A stretch of 64,000 nucleotides of DNA from Parerythrobacter jejuensis (GTDB lineage Bacteria > Pseudomonadota > Alphaproteobacteria > Sphingomonadales > Sphingomonadaceae): assembly GCF_039536765.1 (NCBI RefSeq), contig NZ_BAAAZF010000001.1, positions 1,674,001 to 1,738,000 of the forward strand, in the 5' to 3' direction. Below the pieces are notes generated by a model. The model had not been told where the DNA came from and searched no databases. It saw only the letters and a program-made list of their open reading frames with translations. Positions 18,719 through 27,142 of this stretch are shown here, in pieces. Within the stretch, counting starts at the first letter, position 1, and every line of letters begins with the position of its first letter. A program made the translations under genes and the position numbers.

Positions 18719-20185
18719 TTAAGATATGGGGGCTATTGCGAACGGAAACAAGGGGTGGCGGGCCCATTGGTTCTCCGAGAAGCCGTCCAGTCCGCCCCGG
18801 ACGAGCGACCAGCGAATCGGCGCGCCAAGGGGGATGAAAGCTTCGGCAGCTGTCAATGCCCCCTCCGCTTCGGCCAGCAGGGTCGTGGCTTCTCCCACCG
18901 TCGCGGCATCAAGCGATTGATCGATGAGCACATCGGCATCAGGTGAGCACAGCGGTTGCGACAAGTCGCAATTGAACTGGTTCAGGAACCAGCGCGGGGA
19001 GGCATACCGAGCTAACCGATCGACCAGGACGAGATCGGCAGCTTCGGCATTCTCTGCCCGTTCGAGCGTTACACCGATGACCGAAAAATCGTCTGCAAGC
19101 TCGGACAGCAGGATGTCGGAGCCCGGCCCTTCCGGCAGGAGGATCTGCAAAGTGTTGCTGCCCCCGCTTGCAGTCCAGGCGTTGATGCGGCTGGCAGCGG
19201 TGGCGCGCCTTTGATCAAGAGACTGGCCGAACCATCGCTCGGCCAGCAAGCTTGGCGCGCCGGGCAAGGCAGGTGACACAATCCGCGTTGTCGGGATCCA
19301 GCCGGCGACGTTGAACGGTTGAAGCAGGGTCGAGCGATCAATCGCCATTGAGAGCGCTTCGCGCCGCTCAGCACTGGCCAACAATCCACGCGCATTCGAA
19401 AATGACAATCCGAATACGCCCAGCGCAGCATCAAGCCGCACGGTACCGCGCGAGAGTGGCCCAGTATCAGCGAGCGGGAGCGAGCTGATCCGGCCATTGA
19501 CCACCGCTTCCACTTCGCCGTTGCTGAAGGCTTCGACTGCGGCAGGTGCCGCCATCGCCCGCACACGAACGGCCAGAACCTGATCGGCCCAATCCGGCTG
19601 CTCTGGTAGACCTCTCGCTTGTGGAGGAACCGCTGTCAGAAGCGCCGCCTCTCCCTCACGCTCGAGTGTGAATGGCCCGACACCGCTGCCAACGCGGCGC
19701 AGGCCAAGTTCGGGTTGCGAAAGCAATTGCAGGAACTCCGGCATCGGGCTCTTCAGCCGGATTTCTATCACGCGCGCGGTCATCGCGCGGATTTCGTCAA
19801 TCTTGGCGAGATCCAGGCCAAGCGATGTGCCACGCAAGTCCCTGATATTGCGCAGAAGGGCCTGGCGTACTGAGTTCGCCGTGATTGGTTCGCCATTGGT
19901 CCAATCGGACCCGCGCAGGCGGAAAATGAAGCTCAAACCGTCGTCAGTGACAATCCAGCGTTCTGCAATCGCAGGGACGACCTCGCCTTGGGCATCGATG
20001 GAAACCAGCCCTTCGGTGGTCGCTTCGCGAGTTAATTGGCCAGCATAAGCCAGCCGCATATCACTATCGAACAGCGCGCCTTGTTCGCCAATCACGGCTA
20101 TCGATACCGTCCCGTCATCGGCGCGCGAATTGCACCCGGCAAGCAGGATACAAGCTGACAATGTAAAGGCAACGGCACGACGCAT
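18719..20185 (-). CDS. Peptide/nickel-type ABC substrate-binding lipoprotein (orphan)
   Basis: 488 residues with a lipoprotein signal (hydrophobic run then LAGC, Cys 18). The body follows SBP family 5: TEGLVSIDAQGEVVPAIAER, the WTNGEPITANSVRQ loop and the lower lobe SMAIDRSTLLQPFNVAGWIP. Such proteins bind oligopeptides, nickel or other ligands in the periplasm for ABC import. No permease or ATPase genes lie beside it, so its transporter partner, or even a transport role, is unclear. Confidence 0.82.
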   Translation of the reverse strand: MRRAVAFTLSACILLAGCNSRADDGTVSIAVIGEQGALFDSDMRLAYAGQLTREATTEGLVSIDAQGEVVPAIAERWIVTDDGLSFIFRLRGSDWTNGEPITANSVRQALLRNIRDLRGTSLGLDLAKIDEIRAMTARVIEIRLKSPMPEFLQLLSQPELGLRRVGSGVGPFTLEREGEAALLTAVPPQARGLPEQPDWADQVLAVRVRAMAAPAAVEAFSNGEVEAVVNGRISSLPLADTGPLSRGTVRLDAALGVFGLSFSNARGLLASAERREALSMAIDRSTLLQPFNVAGWIPTTRIVSPALPGAPSLLAERWFGQSLDQRRATAASRINAWTASGGSNTLQILLPEGPGSDILLSELADDFSVIGVTLERAENAEAADLVLVDRLARYASPRWFLNQFNCDLSQPLCSPDADVLIDQSLDAATVGEATTLLAEAEGALTAAEAFIPLGAPIRWSLVRGGLDGFSENQWARHPLFPFAIAPIS

Positions 20186-20229
20186 TGGCCCTGCCTAGCA
20201 GTGATCACCGAAATGGTCAGCGAAAAGGA

Positions 20230-20643
20230 TCAGATTTTGCGGAGCGAAGATTTGTCGACCTGGCCGGTCTGGTATCCAGAAGTGCGCATATAGCGCGGGG
20301 CCGAGGCTTCATCCGGATTGGTTGCAGGAGCACGAGCAAGTGCGGGATCAACTTCGTTGTCGAAGGCGATACCAAACCGATTGTCCTGGACCCATGCCAC
20401 ATGGCCATCGACCCATCCGATATTACGTAAGTCAACCGAAAGTCGGGACCCGCGCAGTACCTTGGCGCCCCCTTCGGCCATCATCCCGCCGGCAGATAAA
20501 TTGCGAACCTTGATCCGGTCGCCGGAATCGGCGCCTTCAAGGCGTACTTCGGCCATCAGGAACATGCTGTCCCGGGAAATATTGCGCGTATCGACGGCAG
20601 ACATGGAGCTACGCAATCCTTGTTCAATCTTCGCGTCACCCAA
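20230..20643 (-). CDS. PilZ domain protein
   Basis: 137 residues. PilZ-type elements are the arginine-bearing N-part (DSMFLMAEVRLEGADSGDRI), the NLSAGGMM motif, and VDLRNIGWVDGHVAWVQDNR followed by FGIAFD. The usual c-di-GMP RxxxR switch is not obvious: TRNISRDS is the nearest basic stretch, so ligand binding is uncertain. The C-terminal ~35 residues are Ala/Pro/Ser-rich. The start may instead be the Met at residue 14. Follows the DksA gene on the same strand after 96 bp. Confidence 0.78.
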   Translation of the reverse strand: MGDAKIEQGLRSSMSAVDTRNISRDSMFLMAEVRLEGADSGDRIKVRNLSAGGMMAEGGAKVLRGSRLSVDLRNIGWVDGHVAWVQDNRFGIAFDNEVDPALARAPATNPDEASAPRYMRTSGYQTGQVDKSSLRKI

Positions 20644-20739
20644 AAAGTCAGGTGAGCTTCAACCGCAACAGCGATACACCGGATTAGCCTAATGAAGCTT
20701 TAAGCTTGTTGGGACTCGGTCCCGAGACACACGCAAGTA

Positions 20740-21198
20740 TCAGTCGTCGCGGGAAATTTTCTCGCGACGTTCATGCGCTTCTTGGGCCTCAACCGTCATG
20801 GTTGCGACGGGACGCGCCACCAATCGCTTCAATCCGATCGGGTCGCCGGTCACTTCGCAATAGCCGTATTCTCCCTCGTCGATCCGGCGCAGGGCCGAAT
20901 CAATCTTCGAGATAAGCTTGCGCTGGCGGTCGCGGGTGCGGAGCTCGATGCTCCAGTCGGTCTCGCTGGAAGCCCTGTCATTCAAGTCCGGCTCGCGGAT
21001 CGGCCCGTCTTGCAGCGATTGTAGAGTTGTATCGGCAGCCAGGTGGATCGAACGCTTCCACTCGACCAGCAGCATGCGAAAATAGTTCTGCTGCTGCTCG
21101 TTCATATATGGCTCGTCATCATGCGGCACATAGTCGGCATCGAGCGCATCTTTCGCCCGTTTCAGGATGTCATTATCGTCTCGCGCCGAAGCGACCAT
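20740..21198 (-). CDS. dksA: DksA-type RNA polymerase-binding protein
   Basis: 152 residues: coiled-coil region (MNEQQQNYFRMLLVEWKRSI through RKLISKIDSALRRIDEGEYG) with acidic tip residues, then the globular zinc-finger region YGYCEVTGDPIGLKRLVARP and a C-terminal helix (EAQEAHERREKISRDD). Only the first of the four zinc-ligand cysteines remains, the pattern of the cysteine-poor alphaproteobacterial DksA group. It binds the RNA polymerase secondary channel and with ppGpp reprograms transcription. Confidence 0.92.
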   Translation of the reverse strand: MVASARDDNDILKRAKDALDADYVPHDDEPYMNEQQQNYFRMLLVEWKRSIHLAADTTLQSLQDGPIREPDLNDRASSETDWSIELRTRDRQRKLISKIDSALRRIDEGEYGYCEVTGDPIGLKRLVARPVATMTVEAQEAHERREKISRDD

Positions 21199-21498
21199 CT
21201 GCGTCCTCTCAACCAGCTTGCCCCATCAGTCTGCCCATCCTGCTGCTTCGAATTCTCGATAGCACCGACAAACCAATCTGAGCGCGCCTATAGGCATCAC
21301 CTACATAGCGCACAAGCGCCAATGCGCAGGCTGTGCATGCTTTGCCAGCCTGCACCTTAAGCGCTGCCGAACAGACGCAGGAATGATCCGTGTCGAGGAT
21401 TTTCTCGGTCCATGGTTAACCAAGTTTTTACCATAAAGGTCTTGAACTCTTCGAACAGCAGGCGGGGACACCGTCAGCGACTAAAGGGGGGATACCAA
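21199..21498. other. 300-bp intergenic region between dksA and the Sel1-like gene
   Basis: Divergent promoter region. I see no coding frame that resembles a protein and no RNA gene. It contains a CtrA-like box (21416-21432, listed separately) and ends in a strong ribosome binding site (AAGGGGGG, 21484-21491) for the gene at 21499. Confidence 0.6.
21416..21432 (+). promoter_or_regulatory. Candidate CtrA-binding box
   Basis: TTAA (21416-21419), seven bases, then TTTACC (21427-21432): one mismatch from the CtrA consensus TTAA-N7-TTAA(C). It lies 67 bp before the next start codon on the plus strand. Binding is a prediction from known CtrA specificity. Confidence 0.45.
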
Positions 21499-21825
21499 AT
21501 GCAACTTACACCCATCGAAGGCGGCCAACCGATTGCCGGAACAAGCGCCGACATCAGTTTCGTCGTTGCCCAATGCCTGGCAGCAGCCGCAGCGGGAGAG
21601 ACAATCGCTCTTTATGATCTGGGCGTGATCTATTCCACCGGCAGCCATGGCGCCGAGTACGACCTCATCGAAGCGCACAAATGGTTCAATCTCGCAGCCT
21701 CGCGTGGCCATGAAGAAGCGTCCTGGTGCCGGGCCGATATTGCCGACGAAATGACAGCGCGCGAAATCGCCGAAGCTCAACGTCGCGCCCGTGACTGGCT
21801 CGCAGCTGAACGCAAAGTCGCCTGA
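21499..21825 (+). CDS. Sel1-like repeat protein
   Basis: 108 residues from ATG 21499, preceded by an excellent AAGGGGGG ribosome binding site that rules out the upstream in-frame start. It has two TPR/Sel1-like helical units; the second, YDLIEAHKWFNLAASRGHEE, is a good Sel1 repeat (A-x-K-W-F-x-L-A-A-x-x-G). Usually such proteins mediate protein contacts. The candidate CtrA box upstream suggests cell-cycle-linked expression, which is inference. Confidence 0.78.
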   Translation: MQLTPIEGGQPIAGTSADISFVVAQCLAAAAAGETIALYDLGVIYSTGSHGAEYDLIEAHKWFNLAASRGHEEASWCRADIADEMTAREIAEAQRRARDWLAAERKVA

Positions 21826-22977
21826 TCAAGACGCCTCTTGGGACCCCCGTCTGAAAGGGGTCCGCTTGTCGAGATAGACCTGGTCGACAGAGACGCCTTC
21901 GCGCTCGCGTTCCAGAAAATCTGCCACGGCTTCGCGAAAGCCGGGATCAGCAATCCAGTGTGCGGACCACGTCTTGGCCGGTTCATAGCCCCGGGCCAGC
22001 TTATGTCCGCCTTGCGCACCCGCCTCGACCCGGGCCAGCCCGCGTGCAATCGCAGCATCAATGGCCTGATAATAGCACAGCTCAAAATGCAGGAACGGGA
22101 TATTCTCGTTGCACCCCCAATAGCGGCCATAAAGGGCATCACCCCCAATCACGTTTAGCGCTCCGGCCACAGGCTCATCATCGCGATAGGCCATAATCAG
22201 CAACAGGCGGTCAGCCATGCGCTGCCCCAGTAATGAAAAGGCCTCCCGCGTCAGATAGGGCGTGCCCCATTTCCGGGCGCCGGTATCCTGATAGAATACC
22301 CAAAACGCATCCCAATGGTTTTCGGTCAGATCAGCGCCGCTGATGTGGCGGATATCAACGTGTGCCTGTGCCTTGGCGCGCTCTTTGCGCAGCGCTCTAC
22401 GCTTGCGGCTCGCCAGCTGCGCGAGGAAATCGTCGAAGCAGGTATAACCGCGGTTCTCCCAGTGGAATTGCAGGTCGCTTCGCAACAGCCAGCCAGCCTC
22501 TTCGAAGAACGGCAGTTGAGTCGGATCAATGAAAGTGGCGTGGGCCGATGATAGGGAATTCTGCGCACATAGTTGCTCGGCGGCGCGCAACAGCGGAACG
22601 CCCAGCCCCTCGTCAGCCAGTAGCAGCCTGGGCCCGCTGGCTGGGGTGAACGGCGCAGCGATTTGGAGCTTGGGGTAGTAGCTTCCACCTGCCCGCTGAA
22701 ATGCGTCTGCCCAGCTGTGGTCGAACACATATTCGCCCTGGCTGTGACCTTTGAGATAGGCAGGCATCGCCGCTAGCGGGATGCCGCCATCCCCCTCGAT
22801 CACGATCGGCGCGCTTTGCCATCCGGTGCCCGGGCCGACGCTTCCGGAATCCTCCATCGCGGTCAGGAAAGCATGGCTCATAAAGGGATTCCCGTCACCC
22901 GCCAGCGCATCCCAGACCGCCGCATCCACATCGCGTACTCCGCCGAGAATGCGCGCCGAGAATTCTGTCTCGCTCAT
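21826..22977 (-). CDS. FemAB/GNAT-like protein (DUF482, peptidogalycan biosynthesis/recognition)
   Basis: 383 residues. Family signatures are NPFMSHAFLTAMEDSGSVGP, the central FPxxFxRSxP-equivalent region, DDFLAQLASRKRRALRKERA with its basic cluster, and the C-terminal GALNVIGGDALYGRYWGCNE and GAQGGHKLARGYEP segments. It belongs to the GNAT superfamily and has FemAB-like topology; substrate unknown. Last gene of a five-gene overlapping operon; its start overlaps the GDPD stop by 4 bp. Confidence 0.87.
   Translation of the reverse strand: MSETEFSARILGGVRDVDAAVWDALAGDGNPFMSHAFLTAMEDSGSVGPGTGWQSAPIVIEGDGGIPLAAMPAYLKGHSQGEYVFDHSWADAFQRAGGSYYPKLQIAAPFTPASGPRLLLADEGLGVPLLRAAEQLCAQNSLSSAHATFIDPTQLPFFEEAGWLLRSDLQFHWENRGYTCFDDFLAQLASRKRRALRKERAKAQAHVDIRHISGADLTENHWDAFWVFYQDTGARKWGTPYLTREAFSLLGQRMADRLLLIMAYRDDEPVAGALNVIGGDALYGRYWGCNENIPFLHFELCYYQAIDAAIARGLARVEAGAQGGHKLARGYEPAKTWSAHWIADPGFREAVADFLEREREGVSVDQVYLDKRTPFRRGSQEAS
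21841..21863 (+). terminator. Possible hairpin terminator between convergent genes
   Basis: GGACCCC (21841-21847) and GGGGTCC (21857-21863) form a 7-bp stem 16 bp after the Sel1-like stop, inside the last codons of the convergent FemAB-like gene. There is no T-run, so termination is only possible. Confidence 0.35.
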
Positions 22978-23702
22978 CCTAGCCCTTCAGCTTCGCTGAC
23001 AAGCGCGTCGCAATGGGCCAGAGCCTGGCTGCGCAACTCCGGCGAATTAACCGTCCAAGTCAGCACGGGAAGTCCCTTTGCGCGCAAGCCAGCCACCCAT
23101 TCGCTGGGCAGCGCGAGAATGTGATAGGCAAGGAAATCGGGCTTCGCGATCATCAGGGCGAGGCGCCGTTGCCAATGCTTCTGGGTGTAGCCATGCTCAT
23201 CTTCGCGCATCACCAGCCCGCTTGGGGTGCCGGGCGCATGGCGGCGGAACCAGCGGGAAACTCGCGGATCAAAGCTCATCACCGCATGATCACCATGATA
23301 GCTGGCCAATTCCTCACGTACCCGTTGGCAGGTGCGTTCGACATCATAGCCGCGTTTCGATTTCAATTCGATCAGGAGCGGCACGCGGCCGCCGACGAGG
23401 TCCAGCAAGTCCGCCAAGCTGACAGGCCCCTCGTCGCTATCAAGATAGCGCAACGGCTTGAGCTCTGCCGCCGTCCGGCCATCCGTTGGCCCTTGCTCGC
23501 CCGTCAGCCTGAGCAGATCCCAATCGTGGAAGACCATCGGACAATCGTCGAGGCTGCGCTGGATGTCGCATTCGATGCCCATTCCGGCATCGATGGCGCG
23601 TCGAGCGGCCTCCAGCGAGTTTTCGATTGCTCCGTCACCGTGCAGGCCGCGATGGGCGTATTCCCAGCGCGTCAGCCAGTCGGGAGCGGAACGGTTACTC
23701 AC
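22974..23702 (-). CDS. Glycerophosphodiester phosphodiesterase
   Basis: 242 residues of the GDPD TIM-barrel family. Catalytic and metal residues are visible in YAHRGLHGDGAIENSLEA (His-Arg, Glu-Asn), GIECDIQRSLDDCPMVFHDW (Glu, Asp, His) and LLIELKSK (Glu, Lys). It hydrolyses glycerophosphodiesters to glycerol-3-phosphate and an alcohol. I start at GTG 23702, which overlaps the ridA stop by 8 bp; the longer frame to 23780 would lie mostly inside ridA. No signal peptide, so cytoplasmic. Confidence 0.9.
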   Translation of the reverse strand: MSNRSAPDWLTRWEYAHRGLHGDGAIENSLEAARRAIDAGMGIECDIQRSLDDCPMVFHDWDLLRLTGEQGPTDGRTAAELKPLRYLDSDEGPVSLADLLDLVGGRVPLLIELKSKRGYDVERTCQRVREELASYHGDHAVMSFDPRVSRWFRRHAPGTPSGLVMREDEHGYTQKHWQRRLALMIAKPDFLAYHILALPSEWVAGLRAKGLPVLTWTVNSPELRSQALAHCDALVSEAEGLG

Positions 23703-24156
23703 CCGCGAGCGCAACAATCGCGTCAATTTCGACTGCAACACCCAGCGGCAGCGTCGGAACCCCCACCGCACTGCGCGCATGGCGGCCCTTTTCGCCGAAT
23801 ACGTCGAACATCAGTTCGGAGGCGCCATTGGCGACCTTGGGCTGGTCGGTGAAATCGGCGGTGGAATTGACGAATGCGCCCAGCTTGACCACGCGCTCTA
23901 CCCCGTCGAGCGGGATTAGAGCATTCTTAAGCTGTGCGATGATCATCAGGCCGCAGGCTCTCGCAGCAGCGACACCTTGTTCGAGCGAAACGTCCTCGCC
24001 CAGACGACCCTTCACCAGCTTGCCATCGATAAAGGGCAATTGGCCCGAAAGGTGGGCGAAGCCGCCATGGACCACGACGGGGACGTAACTCGCCACCGGA
24101 GCGGCTGCTTCTGGCAGAACGATGCCAAGTTCTTCCAGGCGTGCTTCGATGCTCAT
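23695..24156 (-). CDS. RidA/YjgF-family protein
   Basis: 153 residues. The RidA/YER057c fold is shown by the N-terminal Gly/Leu motif (LEELGIVLPEAAAPVASYVP), HLSGQLPFIDGKLVKGRLGE, and GRHARSAVGVPTLPLGVAVE, which carries the conserved Arg of active enamine/imine deaminases. It is longer than E. coli RidA at the N-terminus, as in the YjgF_YER057c-like YabJ-extended subfamily. It may remove reactive enamines. It overlaps both neighbours by 4-8 bp in the operon. Confidence 0.88.
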   Translation of the reverse strand: MSIEARLEELGIVLPEAAAPVASYVPVVVHGGFAHLSGQLPFIDGKLVKGRLGEDVSLEQGVAAARACGLMIIAQLKNALIPLDGVERVVKLGAFVNSTADFTDQPKVANGASELMFDVFGEKGRHARSAVGVPTLPLGVAVEIDAIVALAGE

Positions 24157-24779
24157 ACGTCCTCCTCCAATTGTTCAAGTATCCACGGCAACGCATGCTC
24201 CCACTCGTCAATCCGGGCGTGGGCATGTCCGGCCTTTTCGCCACAGGTGATATGGGGAGCGATGGCGGGCTCGCCGCACAAATGCAGGCGCGTGATATGC
24301 GGCACGACATCTTTGGCCGAACCGTGGTGCTGGGCGAGATCGTCGATGAAGATAGCGCTGCTAGGCTGACGTTCTTCGAGGATCGCGGCCAGCGCCGGAC
24401 CCTTTGGCCCCTGGTTAGTATAGACCGGCGCATGAATGCCAAACTTGCCGAGCTGCTCGGCCCGCTTTGCTCTGCGCTCATCCAGCAGGTTCGTCAGGAT
24501 CACGACATCGGCTTGCTCGGCAATCGTCCCAATCGCTTCGACCGCACCTTTGATCGGGTTCTGGCTATCCATCTCGGTATCGAAGAACATATTCAGGAAC
24601 TTCCAGATATCCTTCTGTTCCAGAACCTCGTTGCTGTCTTTCCAGCGCAGCGCATTCGCGAAGTCATTGCCCGCCAGGTTGAAGCTGACGCCGTGAGACG
24701 TATCGAGCCATTCACGAAACGGGCTGACCATGTGCAGCAGCACTTCGTCACAATCGGAGATTACAAGGGGTCGGCTCAT
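24153..24779 (-). CDS. HAD-superfamily hydrolase
   Basis: 208 residues with all HAD motifs: I, VISDCDEVLLH (two catalytic Asp); II, VVILTNL; III, Lys in NQGPKGPAL; IV, AIFIDDLAQHH. The cap is a small helical insertion (about 30-95). A cytosolic phosphatase is likely, substrate unknown. It is conserved beside ridA and DUF3572 here by 4-bp overlaps on both sides. Confidence 0.85.
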   Translation of the reverse strand: MSRPLVISDCDEVLLHMVSPFREWLDTSHGVSFNLAGNDFANALRWKDSNEVLEQKDIWKFLNMFFDTEMDSQNPIKGAVEAIGTIAEQADVVILTNLLDERRAKRAEQLGKFGIHAPVYTNQGPKGPALAAILEERQPSSAIFIDDLAQHHGSAKDVVPHITRLHLCGEPAIAPHITCGEKAGHAHARIDEWEHALPWILEQLEEDV

Positions 24780-25066
24780 CTGGTCAGGTGCTCTCGTGCA
24801 GAAAGGAGGGCCTGCGGTTCAACCTCGAGGGCATCCGCCGCAAGCAACAAATCGGGTTCATGGTTCGCCAGGAAATCCAGCACCGCAGCAAGCACCGTGC
24901 GATCCGTTAGCCGTTCTCGCAAGATATCTGGGGTCAATCCAGTCAGCGACAAGAGCCGCTCTGCCCGCGAATCATCGGTGAGAACCCAGCCTAGTGCGCC
25001 CAGCGCCAGTGCATCGGGGTCTGACGATTGATGCTCGGGGGATTGGGGCGAACGGATAATTGGCAA
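24776..25066 (-). CDS. DUF3572 family protein
   Basis: 96 residues, mostly helical. LALGALGWVLTDDSRAERLL followed by FLANHEPDLLLAADAL matches DUF3572, a small alphaproteobacterial family often found next to divK. It is the first gene of the minus-strand operon and divergent from divK with a 46-bp gap that must hold both promoters. Function unknown. Confidence 0.85.
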   Translation of the reverse strand: MPIIRSPQSPEHQSSDPDALALGALGWVLTDDSRAERLLSLTGLTPDILRERLTDRTVLAAVLDFLANHEPDLLLAADALEVEPQALLSAREHLTR

Positions 25067-25112
25067 GGCTCCATAGCTGGCCTAGGGCGGCATTCGAAAA
25101 GGAGCGGCCCCA

Positions 25113-25481
25113 GTGGCAAAGAGAATACTGGTTGTCGAGGATAACGACCTAAACCGGAAATTGTTCTGCGACGTTTTGCGCGCGAAAGGCCACGAGGTGC
25201 TGCCATGCGATGATGGCAGCAAAGTTATCGGGGCAGCGCAGGACTTTGCGCCCGATCTGGTGATCATGGATATCCAGTTGCCGAATATTTCAGGCGTCGA
25301 TCTGATCACGGCGATGAAGAAGGATGCAACACTGGTCACCATCCCGGTGTTGGCGGTGACAGCCTATGCCGGCAAGGGCGATGAGGAGCGGATCCGGGAT
25401 GCGGGCGCTGCCGACTATCTTTCCAAGCCGGTTTCGATTGGCCCCTTCATGGCTGCGGTGAATGCCTTGATTGGCGAATAG
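25113..25481 (+). CDS. divK: Single-domain response regulator DivK
   Basis: 122-residue receiver domain without output domain: acidic E9/D10, phospho-acceptor D53, switch Thr in VLAVTAYAG and Lys in YLSKPVS. Sequence and length match DivK, which through DivL/CckA controls CtrA phosphorylation and through PleC/DivJ sets cell polarity. GTG start with AAGGAG about 9 bp upstream. Together with ctrA (1954) the window holds both ends of this phosphorelay. The acp-spt genes follow on the same strand after 115 bp. Confidence 0.93.
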   Translation: MAKRILVVEDNDLNRKLFCDVLRAKGHEVLPCDDGSKVIGAAQDFAPDLVIMDIQLPNISGVDLITAMKKDATLVTIPVLAVTAYAGKGDEERIRDAGAADYLSKPVSIGPFMAAVNALIGE

Positions 25482-25596
25482 CGCGTCGGCCCCGGCCTTT
25501 CGGCACGCTTGACAATCAGCCGCGAAACCCGCTTTCCCCGCGTCAGAGTTTTCGGCGTATTTGCAGAATGCGCCGCATTGAAAAGGAACCGCTTCT

Positions 25597-25836
25597 ATGG
25601 ATCGCGCCCACGTCGACACCCGCATCCGTTCTTTGATCGAGCCCTTCAACAAGAAGGGGGTCGATATCGGCGAGGCTACGACATTCCAGAATGATCTGGA
25701 GTTCGACAGCCTAACTGTGATGGATTTCGTTGCCGAGATCGAAGACGAATTCGATATCATCATCAGCATGAACCAACAGGCCGAGATCGAGAATTACGGC
25801 CAGCTGGTCGACGCAGTGGCGAAGCAGGCCGACTGA
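25597..25836 (+). CDS. Acyl carrier protein for sphingolipid synthesis
   Basis: 79 residues with the phosphopantetheine attachment Ser38 in FDSLTVMDFV and acidic helix II (EIEDEFDI). It is not the fatty-acid-synthase AcpP, and its stop overlaps the spt start by 1 bp. Dedicated ACPs of this kind (AcpR type) load serine palmitoyltransferase in sphingolipid-making alphaproteobacteria, so it likely delivers the acyl chain to the next gene's product. Confidence 0.88.
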   Translation: MDRAHVDTRIRSLIEPFNKKGVDIGEATTFQNDLEFDSLTVMDFVAEIEDEFDIIISMNQQAEIENYGQLVDAVAKQAD

Positions 25837-27086
25837 TGAGCGAAGGTATTTCCCAGCCGGACCAGCCTGTCGAGCAACAGGGCGGAGAGGTCGATCTGTT
25901 CAGCAAGTTCGACGACATCATCCAGATGCGCGAAGGACTCCTCGCGAGCGGGGTCGAGGATCCGTTCAGCCTGGTGATGGAAAAGGTCCTTTCGCCAACC
26001 AAAGCGATTTGCAACGGTCGCGAAACGATCCTGCTCGGCACCTACAACTATATGGGTATGACCTTCGATCCAGAGGTGATCGAGGCGGGCGAACAGGCGC
26101 TGCGTGACTACGGCACGGGCACGACCGGAAGCCGCGTTCTCAATGGAACGTACCAAGGTCACAAAGAGTGCGAAGACGCGCTGCGCGAATTTTACGATAT
26201 GGACCATGCGATGGTCTTCTCGACAGGCTATCTGGCCAACCTCGGAATCATTTCGACGATCGCCGGAAAGGGCGATTACATCATCCTCGACATTGATAGC
26301 CATGCCAGCATCTGGGATGGCTGTGCGATGGGCAATGCCGAGGTTGTGCCGTTCAAGCATAACGACGTCGTGGCAATGGAAAAGCGGCTCAAACGCGTGC
26401 CCGAGGGCGCGGGCAAGCTGGTTATCCTCGAAGGTGTCTATTCGATGCTCGGTGATGTCGCCCCGCTCAAGGAAATGGTCCGCATTGCCAAGGAACATGG
26501 CGCGATGGTGCTGGTCGACGAAGCGCATTCGATGGGCTTCATTGGCGAGAACGGGCGCGGCGTGTGCGAAGATGCCGGGATCATCGACGATTGCGATTTC
26601 ATCATCGGGACGTTTTCCAAGAGCGTCGGCACGGTTGGCGGGTTCTGCGTCTCCAACCACCCAAAATTCGAAATCATGCGCCTGGTGTGCCGTCCCTATG
26701 TCTTCACTGCCTCACTGCCACCCAGTGTTGTAGCAACGGCAGCAACCAGCATCCGCAAGCTGATGCATGGTTCCAACAAGCGGGCACATTTGTGGGAGAA
26801 TTCCAGGAATCTGCATGGCGGTTTGCGGCAGCTTGGCTTTGAGCTCGGGACCGACGAGCCCGAAAGCGCGATCATTGCCGTGATCATGCCCGACCTGGAG
26901 CAGGGTGCGGCAATGTGGGAGGCGCTCCTCAAAGAGGGCCTCTACGTCAATCTCGCACGACCGCCAGCGACGCCGGCGAATATGACCTTACTGCGCTGCT
27001 CGCTTTGTGCAGAGCATAGCGAGGAGGAGGTGCGCACCATCCTGGGCATGTTCGAACGTGCTGGAAAGGCCGTTGGAATCATCTAG
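25836..27086 (+). CDS. spt: Serine palmitoyltransferase
   Basis: 416-residue alpha-oxoamine synthase of PLP fold type I. Features: NYMGMTFDPEVIEAGEQALR and GTGTTGSRVLNGTYQGHKEC near the N-terminus, the Asp/His of VLVDEAHSMG, and the PLP Lys262 in GTFSKSVGTVGG. Its direct coupling to an ACP and the sphingomonad setting favour serine palmitoyltransferase (serine plus acyl chain to 3-ketosphinganine) over KBL or BioF. It is a soluble enzyme and commits carbon to sphingolipids that replace LPS functions in this order. Confidence 0.9.
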   Translation: MSEGISQPDQPVEQQGGEVDLFSKFDDIIQMREGLLASGVEDPFSLVMEKVLSPTKAICNGRETILLGTYNYMGMTFDPEVIEAGEQALRDYGTGTTGSRVLNGTYQGHKECEDALREFYDMDHAMVFSTGYLANLGIISTIAGKGDYIILDIDSHASIWDGCAMGNAEVVPFKHNDVVAMEKRLKRVPEGAGKLVILEGVYSMLGDVAPLKEMVRIAKEHGAMVLVDEAHSMGFIGENGRGVCEDAGIIDDCDFIIGTFSKSVGTVGGFCVSNHPKFEIMRLVCRPYVFTASLPPSVVATAATSIRKLMHGSNKRAHLWENSRNLHGGLRQLGFELGTDEPESAIIAVIMPDLEQGAAMWEALLKEGLYVNLARPPATPANMTLLRCSLCAEHSEEEVRTILGMFERAGKAVGII

Positions 27087-27142
27087 GTCGGGGCATGCGC
27101 CCAATCCGAACATGACACTACCACACCATCGCAGCGCGGCGG

